DNA from: Actinomycetes bacterium
GTDB lineage: Bacteria > Actinomycetota > Acidimicrobiia > Acidimicrobiales > Palsa-688
Direction of reading: 5' to 3'
DNA: 9,427 nt
Assembly: GCA_021808425.1 (NCBI GenBank)
Contig: JAKBBS010000132.1
Coordinates: 1 to 9,427 of the forward strand
In this document: positions 1 through 6,176 of the stretch, in pieces
Layout of the letters: each line of letters starts with the position of its first letter
How positions within the stretch are numbered: the stretch's first letter is position 1
Translations under genes and position numbers: made by a program
Notes under the pieces: model-generated
Seen by the model: the letters and a program-made list of their open reading frames with translations, nothing else
What the model was told of the DNA's origin: nothing
The model's database searches: none

Positions 1-205
1 CTTCGGGAATGCCGCCTTCTACGGCTCCCTCGGAGGCATGCACCTAAACGCCCCGATCGTCTCTATCATGCGCAGCGCCAACGCCAACGGCTACTGGCTG
101 GTAGCAGCTGACGGAGGCGTCTTCAGCTTCGGCGGCGCACAGTTCCAGGGATCCGCCGGAAACCTGAAGCTGAACGCCCCGATTGTCGGAGGCAGGCTCG
201 GGTAG
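1..205 (+). CDS. C-terminal end of a [14 protein letters not shown] repeat protein (5' truncated)
   Basis: The window opens inside a reading frame (first full codon at base 2) that runs 67 codons to a TAG at 203-205. The protein shows one full repeat unit and a partial second one with a period of 42 residues. Each unit starts FG-x-A-x-F-x-GS, continues to LNAPIV, and the first contains [15 protein letters not shown]. The DNA is repeated as well (about 42-59 against 170-187). Repeats of this kind are common in Acidimicrobiia and other Actinobacteria, usually in long, probably secreted or surface-attached proteins, and are thought to fold as beta-propeller-like blades. The function is not known. 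The final unit is cut short after [11 protein letters not shown], so the protein ends within a repeat and has no separate C-terminal anchor or sorting motif. Signal peptide and N-terminal domains lie outside the window. Confidence 0.75.
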   Translation, partial: FGNAAFYGSLGGMHLNAPIVSIMRSANANGYWLVAADGGVFSFGGAQFQGSAGNLKLNAPIVGGRLG

Positions 206-226
206 CCGCTAAAACAGCAAAGCTTC

Positions 227-266
227 ACAACGAACGCCCGGGCCTTAAGGCCCGGGCGTTCGTTGT
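227..266. terminator. Perfect 40-bp palindrome, probable bidirectional terminator
   Basis: Bases 227-266 form a perfect inverted repeat: an 18-base arm (ACAACGAACGCCCGGGCC), a central TTAA, and the exact complement. As RNA this gives a very GC-rich hairpin. It lies 21 bp after the stop of the plus-strand repeat protein and 22 bp after the stop of the minus-strand sucD gene, so it sits between two converging transcripts. The plus side is followed by a weakly T-rich GTTAAC and the minus side by TTTGCTGTTTT, so neither has a strong U-run. Actinobacterial terminators often lack one. Bidirectional termination is inferred from position and structure. Confidence 0.8.
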
Positions 267-288
267 TAACCTCAAGACCATCGCAACA

Positions 289-1173
289 TCAAAGGGTCTT
301 GACGATCTCCGCCATCTTCAAACCGGCCTCGGTCGGATTGTTGACCACGTGCACTCCCGCCGCCGCCAACGCTTCCATCTTTGCGCTCGCGGTGCCTTTT
401 GAGCCCGAGATGATCGCACCCGCGTGGCCCATCTTTTTACCTGCCGGTGCGGTTACGCCCGCGATGTAGGCGACGACCGGCTTTGTCACTTTTTCAGAGA
501 TGAACGCAGCGGCCTTTTCTTCCTCCGAGCCGCCGATCTCGCCGAACATCGCTATCGCCTTCGTCTCGGGGTCCGCCTGGAACGCCTCGAGACAGTCGAC
601 GAAATTCGTGCCGGGCACCGGGTCGCCGCCGATACCGACACAAGTTGTGACACCGACGCCTAATTGCTTCAGCTCGTAGAGTGCTTGGTAGGTGAGAGTG
701 CCTGACCGGCTGACGATACCCACGGGGCCACCGGGGAGGGCGATCTCGCCTGCGGTGATGCCGATATTGCACTTTCCTGGGCTGATGATCCCAGGGCAGT
801 TCGGTCCTAGCAGCCGGGTGGCCGGATAGCTCTCGACGAGAGTGTTGTACGCACGCGCCTCGTCGTGAGCTGGAATGCCCTCGGTGATACAGACGACGAA
901 ACCGACGCCGGCAGCCGCAGCCTCCAAGATTGCGTCGGCCGCGAAGCGGGGTGGCACCGAAACGAAACTGGCGTTCGCGCCGGTGGCGGCGACCGCCTCT
1001 GCGACAGTGTCGAACATTGGTATCCCCTCGACGTCGCCTCCGCCTTTGCCGGGGGTGACCCCAGCGACCACCTGGGTGCCGTAGGCCTTGTTGCGCAACC
1101 CGTGAAAGCGACCTTGGCCGCCGGTGAGACCCTGCACTATTACTTTGGTGGTTTCGTCTACGAAGACGCTCAT
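289..1173 (-). CDS. sucD: Succinate-CoA ligase (succinyl-CoA synthetase), alpha subunit
   Basis: This 294-residue protein has the usual length for the family. It is the alpha subunit of the TCA-cycle enzyme that converts succinyl-CoA plus NDP and phosphate to succinate, CoA and NTP in the cytosol. The N-terminal CoA-binding Rossmann domain shows VIVQGLTGGQGRFH (11-24) and the GVTPGKGG loop (38-45). The ligase domain shows LLGPNCPGII (121-130), GIVSRSGTLTYQ (152-163) and GHAGAIISGSKGTA (249-262), in which His250 is the phosphorylated catalytic histidine. The ATG start overlaps the sucC stop as ATGA. A Shine-Dalgarno AGGAGG at 1183-1188 lies 9 nt upstream, inside sucC, which suggests translational coupling of the two subunits. 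It is the last gene of the minus-strand operon and is followed by the 227-266 palindrome. Identification is firm. Confidence 0.97.
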   Translation of the reverse strand: MSVFVDETTKVIVQGLTGGQGRFHGLRNKAYGTQVVAGVTPGKGGGDVEGIPMFDTVAEAVAATGANASFVSVPPRFAADAILEAAAAGVGFVVCITEGIPAHDEARAYNTLVESYPATRLLGPNCPGIISPGKCNIGITAGEIALPGGPVGIVSRSGTLTYQALYELKQLGVGVTTCVGIGGDPVPGTNFVDCLEAFQADPETKAIAMFGEIGGSEEEKAAAFISEKVTKPVVAYIAGVTAPAGKKMGHAGAIISGSKGTASAKMEALAAAGVHVVNNPTEAGLKMAEIVKTL

Positions 1174-2321
1174 CGGGCGCTCCCTCCTGCCAGCTGAACG
1201 GCTGTTCGGGCTGCGTCGAGCATCGTCGGCGACGAGAGAACCTTCTCCGAGGTGACCGTTGCGAGGATCTTGCGGCCCTCCTCCGCGTTCGTTCCGTCAA
1301 GGCGGATAACCATCGGAGCGGAGATGTCGACCCGCCCGAGCGCGGCTTTGATCCCGTTAGCGACCTCCTCGCCGCGAGTTATCCCTCCGAAGATGTTGAT
1401 GAAGATGGAACGCACCTTCGGATCGGAGTTGATCACCTCCAGCGCGTTGGCCATAACCTCGGCGTTTGCCCCGCCACCGATATCCAGAAAGTTTGCGGGG
1501 CTACCGCCAACTTGGTTGACGACGTCGCAGGTGCTCATCGCTAGACCGGCGCCGTTGGCGATTATCCCGACATAGCCGTCGAGGCCCACGTACTGAAGAC
1601 CTTTGGAGCGCGCCAGGCGCTCCCGCTCGTCGAACTCGTCGATGTCACGGAATGCGTCCCACTCGGGGTGACGGTAGGCGGCGTTGTCGTCGAGGGTGAC
1701 CTTTGCGTCAAGTGCGTGCACCTTGCCCTCGGGGGTGAGGATGAGCGGGTTGATCTCGACGAGGTCTGCGTCGCCGTCGACGTAGCACCGGTAGAGCTTC
1801 GCAAGGATCTCGATCGCGCCGTCGACTGCTTCGGCGTCGAGGCCGGCGCGCGCCACCAGGTCTGCGGCGTCAGCCTCGCTGAAGCCTTTCGCCGGGTCGA
1901 TGTGGAGGCGGGCGATCGCGTCGGGGTCCTCCTCGGCGACGGTCTCGATCTCCACGCCGCCTTTTGCGGACACCATTGCGAGATACTTCTTTGCCGCGCG
2001 GTCCAAGGTGAAGCTCGCGTAGAACTCCTTGGAGATGTCCGACGCGTGCTCCACCCAAAGGCGGGCCACGACGTGGCCTTTGATGTCCATGCCGAGAATG
2101 TTCCCGGCGTGGGTTCGAACTTCGTCGGCGTTGTTGGCAAGCTTGATGCCACCGGCCTTGCCTCGCCCTCCGACCTGCACCTGCGCCTTGACCACCACCG
2201 GGTAGCCGGCGGCGTCCGCCTGGGTCACCGCCTCTTCGACGGTGTCGGCCATGCCTCCCGCGGATACCGGGATGTCGTATCGGGCGAAGTACTGCTTGCC
2301 CTGGTATTCGAACAGGTCCAC
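1170..2321 (-). CDS. sucC: Succinate-CoA ligase (succinyl-CoA synthetase), beta subunit
   Basis: This 383-residue protein matches the bacterial SucC length. The beta subunit carries the nucleotide-binding ATP-grasp fold and pairs with SucD. The N-terminus MDLFEYQGKQYFARY is typical. The ATP-grasp part shows VVVKAQVQVGGRGKAGG (42-58) and LVEINPL (187-193), with Glu189 and Asn191 as likely Mg-nucleotide ligands. The C-terminal CoA-ligase domain shows FLDIGGGA (278-285) and NIFGGITRGEE (309-319). The start is GTG at 2319-2321. The TAG stop of the upstream B12-binding gene (2322-2324) abuts it with no spacer, and AGGAGG at 2326-2331 lies only 4 nt upstream, within that gene. The 3' end overlaps sucD by 4 bp. 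ATP versus GTP preference cannot be read from the sequence with confidence. Confidence 0.97.
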   Translation of the reverse strand: MDLFEYQGKQYFARYDIPVSAGGMADTVEEAVTQADAAGYPVVVKAQVQVGGRGKAGGIKLANNADEVRTHAGNILGMDIKGHVVARLWVEHASDISKEFYASFTLDRAAKKYLAMVSAKGGVEIETVAEEDPDAIARLHIDPAKGFSEADAADLVARAGLDAEAVDGAIEILAKLYRCYVDGDADLVEINPLILTPEGKVHALDAKVTLDDNAAYRHPEWDAFRDIDEFDERERLARSKGLQYVGLDGYVGIIANGAGLAMSTCDVVNQVGGSPANFLDIGGGANAEVMANALEVINSDPKVRSIFINIFGGITRGEEVANGIKAALGRVDISAPMVIRLDGTNAEEGRKILATVTSEKVLSSPTMLDAARTAVQLAGGSAR

Positions 2322-2331
2322 CTAACCTCCT
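2319..2331 (-). promoter_or_regulatory. sucC translation start: GTG abutting upstream TAG, close Shine-Dalgarno
   Basis: Read on the minus strand, the site is AGGAGG-TTAG-GTG. The Shine-Dalgarno AGGAGG (2326-2331) codes the last residues of the B12-binding protein, and its stop TAG is followed immediately by the sucC GTG. The spacing of 4 nt is shorter than the usual 5-9 nt. This arrangement favours re-initiation by ribosomes finishing the upstream gene, and so fixes the sucC start. Confidence 0.7.
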
Positions 2332-2774
2332 GGATTGACTTTCTGTCGGTCTTTTTCCTGGCCTTCTTCGGCCGGCTCGCGGGCGTCGAGGGTCGCCTCG
2401 AGCCACCCGGTTATCTCGCCGAGCGGCGCACCCGGTGTGAACACCCTCGACACGCCGATCCGACCGAGAGCTTCGATGTCAGCGTCGGGGATGATGCCCC
2501 CGGCGAAGATGAGGGCGTCTGTCGCCCCGCGGGCTCGCAGTTCGTCGACGATCCTCGGGAACAGGGTCATGTGCGCGCCGGAAAGGATCGATAGTCCCAC
2601 AGCGTCCGCGTCTTCTTGGACGGACGTCTCGGCGATCTGCTCGGGGGTCTGATGCAAGCCCGTGTAGATCACCTCGAACCCGGCCTCTCGCAGGGCGCGA
2701 GCTATCACGCGGGCTCCCCTGTCATGGCCGTCCAGACCTGGTTTCGCGACAACAACCCTGTAAGGACGCTTCAT
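2322..2774 (-). CDS. B12-binding small subunit, methylmalonyl-CoA mutase C-terminal type
   Basis: This is a stand-alone cobalamin-binding domain of 150 residues from the chosen ATG at 2772-2774. It has the base-off/His-on B12 signature: KPGLDGHDRG (11-20) contains DxHxxG with His17 as the cobalt ligand, SILSGAH (62-68) supplies SxL, and FAGGIIPD (90-97) supplies the GG motif. LHQTPEQI and HMTLFPRIV are also typical of the methylmalonyl-CoA/acyl-CoA mutase small domain. In split mutases this protein pairs with a separate catalytic subunit, which is absent here. The reaction is isomerisation of methylmalonyl-CoA (or a related acyl-CoA) to succinyl-CoA; the exact acyl substrate is not readable. 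A TTG at 2811-2813 would add 13 residues unlike known homologues, so the ATG is preferred, although its ribosome-binding site is weak. The charged tail after about residue 132 exceeds the domain core. Its stop abuts the sucC start, so the two are probably translated together. Confidence 0.9.
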   Translation of the reverse strand: MKRPYRVVVAKPGLDGHDRGARVIARALREAGFEVIYTGLHQTPEQIAETSVQEDADAVGLSILSGAHMTLFPRIVDELRARGATDALIFAGGIIPDADIEALGRIGVSRVFTPGAPLGEITGWLEATLDAREPAEEGQEKDRQKVNPGG

Positions 2775-2827
2775 CGGGACCGATCTTGGCAGGTCCGGCG
2801 TGTCGCAAGCCAACCGGTGCCGAAACC

Positions 2828-5137
2828 TCAGGCGCGTGACAGCGGCGCTAGGGAGAGCGCCAGATGCTTCTCGCCCACTGAAGGAAAACGCACCCGCGCC
2901 TCAGCTTTCTCACCCTCCCCACGGACATCAATGACTATTCCCTCCCCCCACTTGGCGTGGATCACCGCTTCACCGGCGCGAAGCCCGAGGCGTTCCGCGC
3001 CTCGACCTGCGACTGGACCCCTTCGAGGCTGACTCAACGCCGCTTCGACTATCCGGTCCCGGCCAGAGGAACCCTCCAAGCTCGCCCTCGTCCCTCGTGC
3101 TCGCCGACCGCTCACGTTCTTCACGACGCTCGAGGGAATCTCGGACAGAAAACGCGAAGCCGGGTTGTAAAGGGTCTGCCCCCAAAGGCTGCGACACCAA
3201 GCATTGGTAAGGTAGAGCCTCTCGCGCGCCCTCGTTATACCGACATAGGCGAGCCGGCGCTCTTCGGCCATCTCGTCAGGCTCGGAGAGTGAGCGCATAT
3301 GCGGGAAGATCCCGTCTTCCATCCCGACTATGAACACTACCGGATACTCGAGTCCTTTCGCCGTGTGCAATGTCATGAGGGTAACTTTCGACTCGTCCGG
3401 GTCGATATCGTCACTGTCGGCAACGAGACTCACTTCCTCCAGGAACTCGTCGATGCCCTCGACCTGGCGGGCGGCGCCGATCAGCTCCTCGACGTTCTCC
3501 ACTCGTCCGGCAGCCTCGTGGGTGCCTTCTGCTTCGAGCTCGCCTCGATAGCCGCTTCGCTCGAAGATTGCCTCCAGAAGTTCCGCCGGACCCGACACCG
3601 CGGCAGGGCCCGGTCCCATGCCGGGCGCGGCGCCGGACAGCGCGTCACCTCCGCCATCAACGGCTCCGATTCCCGCCGAGTGTCGCAAATCGACGATCAA
3701 GGCGTCGAGGCGTCGAAGGCCGCTCAGAGCCTTCCCGGTGACCCCGGCCTCCTCCGCGCGGGCGACGGCCTCCGAGAATGTGGCCTTGTTGGCAGTCGCC
3801 CAGCGCTCGAGGCGCTCCACGCTCGTGTCGCCGACGCCGCGCTTTGGGACGTTGACTATCCGTTTGAACGAAACCTCGTCGTCCGGATTGGCCACCGCCC
3901 GGAGGTAGGCGAGAAGATCCTTTATCTCACGACGGTCATAGAACCTGGTACCCCCGACCACCTTGTAGGGAATGTCGCGGCGGACTAGTTCTTCTTCGAC
4001 CGCCCGGCTCTGCGCGTTCGTGCGGTAGAAGACAGCCATGTCACCCCACTCGTGACACACGCCGCCATCCGCGCCCCGGCGGTGAATGCTGGAGATCTCG
4101 GCCGCCACCCACGCGCCTTCGTCGTGCTCGTCCTCGGCCTGGTAGCAGACGATCGGCTCTCCCCTGCCACGTTCGGTCCACAGCGCTTTGGCCTGCCGGC
4201 CGTCGTTGTTCGCGATGACCGCGTTCGCCGCGTCGAGAACCGTCTGGGTGGAGCGGTAGTTCTGTTCGAGCACGACAACCGTCGCGTCGGGGAACGCCCT
4301 CTCGAATTCGAGGATGTTGCGAATGTCGGCGCCGCGCCAACCGTAGACGGACTGGTCTGAGTCGCCGACGACCGTGACCTGGTGGTGCTCCCCTGCGAGC
4401 AGCAGAACAAGCTCGTTCTGCGCACGATTCGTGTCCTGGTACTCGTCAACGAGGATGTGACGGAAACGGTGGCGGTACGCCTCCAGCACATCCGGGCATG
4501 CCTGCAGCAGGTTGACCGTGACAAAAAGAAGGTCGTCGAAGTCCATCGCGTTCGCGGCGTGCAGCCGCTGCTGGTACTCGCGATAGATCTCCCCTACACG
4601 ACGCTCCATAGGCGTGCGCGCTGCCGACGAGTAACTCTCGAAGTCGACGAGGTCATTCTTCGCGCTGGAGATGTAGCCGGCGATGGCGCGCGGTGGGAAC
4701 TTCTTCGAATCCAGACCGAGATCGCGTATCACGTAGCCGACGAGGCGCAGAGCGTCAGACTGGTCGTAGATCGTGAAGTTCTGCCGAAACCCGAGACGTC
4801 CTGCGTCTCTTCGTAATATGCGCACGCACGCCGAGTGGAAAGTCGAAACCCACATTCGCGTCGCCGCCGGCCCGACTAGCTCGCCGACACGCTCGCGCAT
4901 CTCCCCCGCCGCTTTGTTGGTGAAGGTGATGGCCAGAATCTCGTATGGGGACAAACCCTTCTCGGCGACCAACCAAGCTATGCGCCGGGTGAGAACCCTC
5001 GTCTTTCCCGAACCGGCCCCGGCCACCACCAGGAGCGGTCCGTCCGGATGCGATACGGCTGCTGCTTGAGCGGGGTTCAGGTCGTCGACCAGCGCGTCCG
5101 GGGGTGGTCTGAGGTCTCCTGTTAGGTGCTCCGCCAT
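2828..5137 (-). CDS. pcrA: ATP-dependent 3'-5' DNA helicase, PcrA/UvrD type
   Basis: This is a 769-residue superfamily 1A helicase with all motifs: Q motif NPAQ (21-24), Walker A AGAGSGKT (39-46), motif Ia ITFTNKAA (70-77), Walker B DEYQD (231-235), motif III VVGDSDQSVYGWRGAD (256-271), motif IV LEQNYRST (290-297), motif V TLMTLHTAKGLEYP (586-599) and motif VI YVGITRARERL (631-641). It unwinds DNA in nucleotide excision and mismatch-linked repair and clears RNA polymerase and recombinase filaments. The C-terminus (about 720-769, with AGEAVIHAKWGEGIV) is the Tudor-like fold that binds RNA polymerase in PcrA/UvrD proteins. Residues 488-516 are a Gly/Ala/Pro-rich stretch within domain 2B that looks like a lineage-specific flexible insert. 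The ATG at 5135-5137 has no clear Shine-Dalgarno, so the transcript may be leaderless. It is the first gene of the minus-strand block, 53 nt before the B12-binding gene. Confidence 0.96.
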   Translation of the reverse strand: MAEHLTGDLRPPPDALVDDLNPAQAAAVSHPDGPLLVVAGAGSGKTRVLTRRIAWLVAEKGLSPYEILAITFTNKAAGEMRERVGELVGPAATRMWVSTFHSACVRILRRDAGRLGFRQNFTIYDQSDALRLVGYVIRDLGLDSKKFPPRAIAGYISSAKNDLVDFESYSSAARTPMERRVGEIYREYQQRLHAANAMDFDDLLFVTVNLLQACPDVLEAYRHRFRHILVDEYQDTNRAQNELVLLLAGEHHQVTVVGDSDQSVYGWRGADIRNILEFERAFPDATVVVLEQNYRSTQTVLDAANAVIANNDGRQAKALWTERGRGEPIVCYQAEDEHDEGAWVAAEISSIHRRGADGGVCHEWGDMAVFYRTNAQSRAVEEELVRRDIPYKVVGGTRFYDRREIKDLLAYLRAVANPDDEVSFKRIVNVPKRGVGDTSVERLERWATANKATFSEAVARAEEAGVTGKALSGLRRLDALIVDLRHSAGIGAVDGGGDALSGAAPGMGPGPAAVSGPAELLEAIFERSGYRGELEAEGTHEAAGRVENVEELIGAARQVEGIDEFLEEVSLVADSDDIDPDESKVTLMTLHTAKGLEYPVVFIVGMEDGIFPHMRSLSEPDEMAEERRLAYVGITRARERLYLTNAWCRSLWGQTLYNPASRFLSEIPSSVVKNVSGRRARGTRASLEGSSGRDRIVEAALSQPRRGPVAGRGAERLGLRAGEAVIHAKWGEGIVIDVRGEGEKAEARVRFPSVGEKHLALSLAPLSRA

Positions 5138-5215
5138 TGCAAGGGTCTAGGGTACCGGTTGCCGGGCAGCTTTAGCCACGGCCGGAACCGTTAAGAACTG
5201 GAGGGACAGGTCGAC
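5138..5215. promoter_or_regulatory. Divergent intergenic spacer between pcrA and the SDR gene
   Basis: This 78-bp gap separates two divergent genes and must hold at least the promoter for pcrA and probably one for the SDR gene. No convincing -35/-10 pair was found on either strand. On the minus strand a TACCCT lies 11 nt before the pcrA ATG. It could be a weak -10 for a leaderless transcript, but it lacks a -35 partner at normal spacing. The location is inferred from gene layout, not from a motif. Confidence 0.35.
5200..5205 (+). promoter_or_regulatory. Shine-Dalgarno fixing the GTG start of the SDR gene
   Basis: GGAGGG lies 10 nt upstream of the GTG at 5216-5218. The next residues (GRVVVVTGAGRGIG) begin the cofactor fold only about seven codons in, so this start gives a normal N-terminus. 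Confidence 0.65.
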
Positions 5216-6133
5216 GTGACAGGAATTTGTGAGGGCCGGGTCGTCGTTGTGACTGGAGCCGGTAGAGGCATAGGTCGCGAGCACGCCTTGGAGTTCGCCC
5301 GCCAGGGGGCAAGGCTGGTCGTCAACGATCTTGGTTCAGCCACGGACGGGACGGGAGCCTCGTCGGGCCCGGCCGGGGAGGTCGTCGAGGAGATTCGGGC
5401 GGCGGGCGGCGAGGCGATCGCGAACGGCGACGACGTATCCGACTTCGACGGCGCCGCCAGGATGATCCGCTCGGCGATCGACACTTTCGGGCGCATCGAC
5501 ACGCTGGTCAACAACGCCGGGATACTTCGCGACCGGATGCTTGTCAACATGACCGCCGAGGAATGGGACGCCGTGATCCGGGTTCACCTTCGCGGCACTT
5601 TCGCTCCGACGCGAGCGGCCCTCGACTTCTGGCGGGAGCGCTCCAAGGCGGGCGAGGACAATGACGCCCGGATCGTCAACACGACGTCCCCGTCGGGCAT
5701 CTACGGGAACATCGGCCAGACCAACTACGGCGCAGCGAAAGCCGGTATCGCTTCCTTCACGGTGATCGCGGCGATGGAGGTGGCCCGCTACGGGGTCACG
5801 GTCAACGCGATCGCTCCAGCGGCCCTGACTCGGATGACGGAGAACCTCGGCATGGGGGCGCGCTCGGCGGACATTCCGGCCGGTCAGTTCAACCCCCTCG
5901 GCCCGGACAACATTTCCCCCATCGTGGTCTGGTTGGGCAGCTCCGAGTCGCGCGGTGTGACAGGACGCGTCTTCAACGTGATGGGCGGCCATCTGAGCGT
6001 CGCGGAGGGATGGGTCGAAGGCCCGGCAGTGGACAAGGACGGGCGTTGGGACCCGGCGGAGCTGACCGGTATCGTCCCCGACCTTGTCGCCAGGGCTGCC
6101 CCGAACGCGGCAATGTCCGGGCGGCGCTCCTGA
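5216..6133 (+). CDS. SDR dehydrogenase, MFE-2-like (3R)-hydroxyacyl-CoA dehydrogenase type
   Basis: This 305-residue cytosolic short-chain dehydrogenase/reductase is longer than a classical FabG (about 250). The NAD(P)-binding motif TGAGRGIG is at 13-20, followed by NDLG at 37-40; an acidic Asp38 at the end of strand 2 favours NAD(H). NNAG is at 99-102, catalytic Ser158 in NTTSPSG, and Tyr171/Lys175 in YGAAK. The stretches RVHLRGTF (122-129) and SGIYGNIGQTNY (160-171) resemble the dehydrogenase part of eukaryotic peroxisomal multifunctional enzyme type 2 as recalled. This suggests oxidation of (3R)-hydroxyacyl-CoA in fatty-acid or sterol side-chain beta-oxidation. The usual SDR catalytic Asn of the VNL motif is His125-flanked VHL here, as in that family. 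The C-terminal 45 residues after FNVMGG form an extension also typical of the group. No hydratase or SCP2 domain is attached. The exact substrate is not readable. Confidence 0.85.
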   Translation: MTGICEGRVVVVTGAGRGIGREHALEFARQGARLVVNDLGSATDGTGASSGPAGEVVEEIRAAGGEAIANGDDVSDFDGAARMIRSAIDTFGRIDTLVNNAGILRDRMLVNMTAEEWDAVIRVHLRGTFAPTRAALDFWRERSKAGEDNDARIVNTTSPSGIYGNIGQTNYGAAKAGIASFTVIAAMEVARYGVTVNAIAPAALTRMTENLGMGARSADIPAGQFNPLGPDNISPIVVWLGSSESRGVTGRVFNVMGGHLSVAEGWVEGPAVDKDGRWDPAELTGIVPDLVARAAPNAAMSGRRS

Positions 6134-6165
6134 ACGCAATCTGAAAACGGGAGCGACAGCGACAC

Positions 6166-6169
6166 GAGG
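6166..6169 (+). promoter_or_regulatory. Shine-Dalgarno fixing the GTG start of the ABC-kinase fusion gene
   Basis: GAGG is 7 nt before the GTG at 6177-6179. The frame stays open upstream to a TTG at 6084, but that would overlap the SDR gene by 50 bp and add 31 residues with no domain character. The ABC domain begins almost at once after the GTG (LEVRALSVRYG), so the GTG is the better start. Confidence 0.6.
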
Positions 6170-6176
6170 CGCAAAG

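Noticed and set aside
494..1300. Long minus-strand open frame (268 codons) overlapping sucD
   Set aside because: Very Arg-rich translation with no domain motif, in another frame of the certain sucD gene. It is a high-G+C shadow.
1668..2594. Plus-strand open frame of 308 codons antisense to sucC and the B12 gene
   Set aside because: It mirrors two well-supported genes on the other strand, has no recognisable motifs, and arises from codon bias.
5336..6139. Minus-strand open frame of 267 codons antisense to the SDR gene
   Set aside because: The SDR gene has all family motifs and a good ribosome-binding site. This frame has composition typical of a shadow.
6084..6176. Upstream TTG start of the fusion kinase
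   Set aside because: It would overlap the SDR gene and add a featureless N-terminus, while the GTG at 6177 has a well-placed GAGG.
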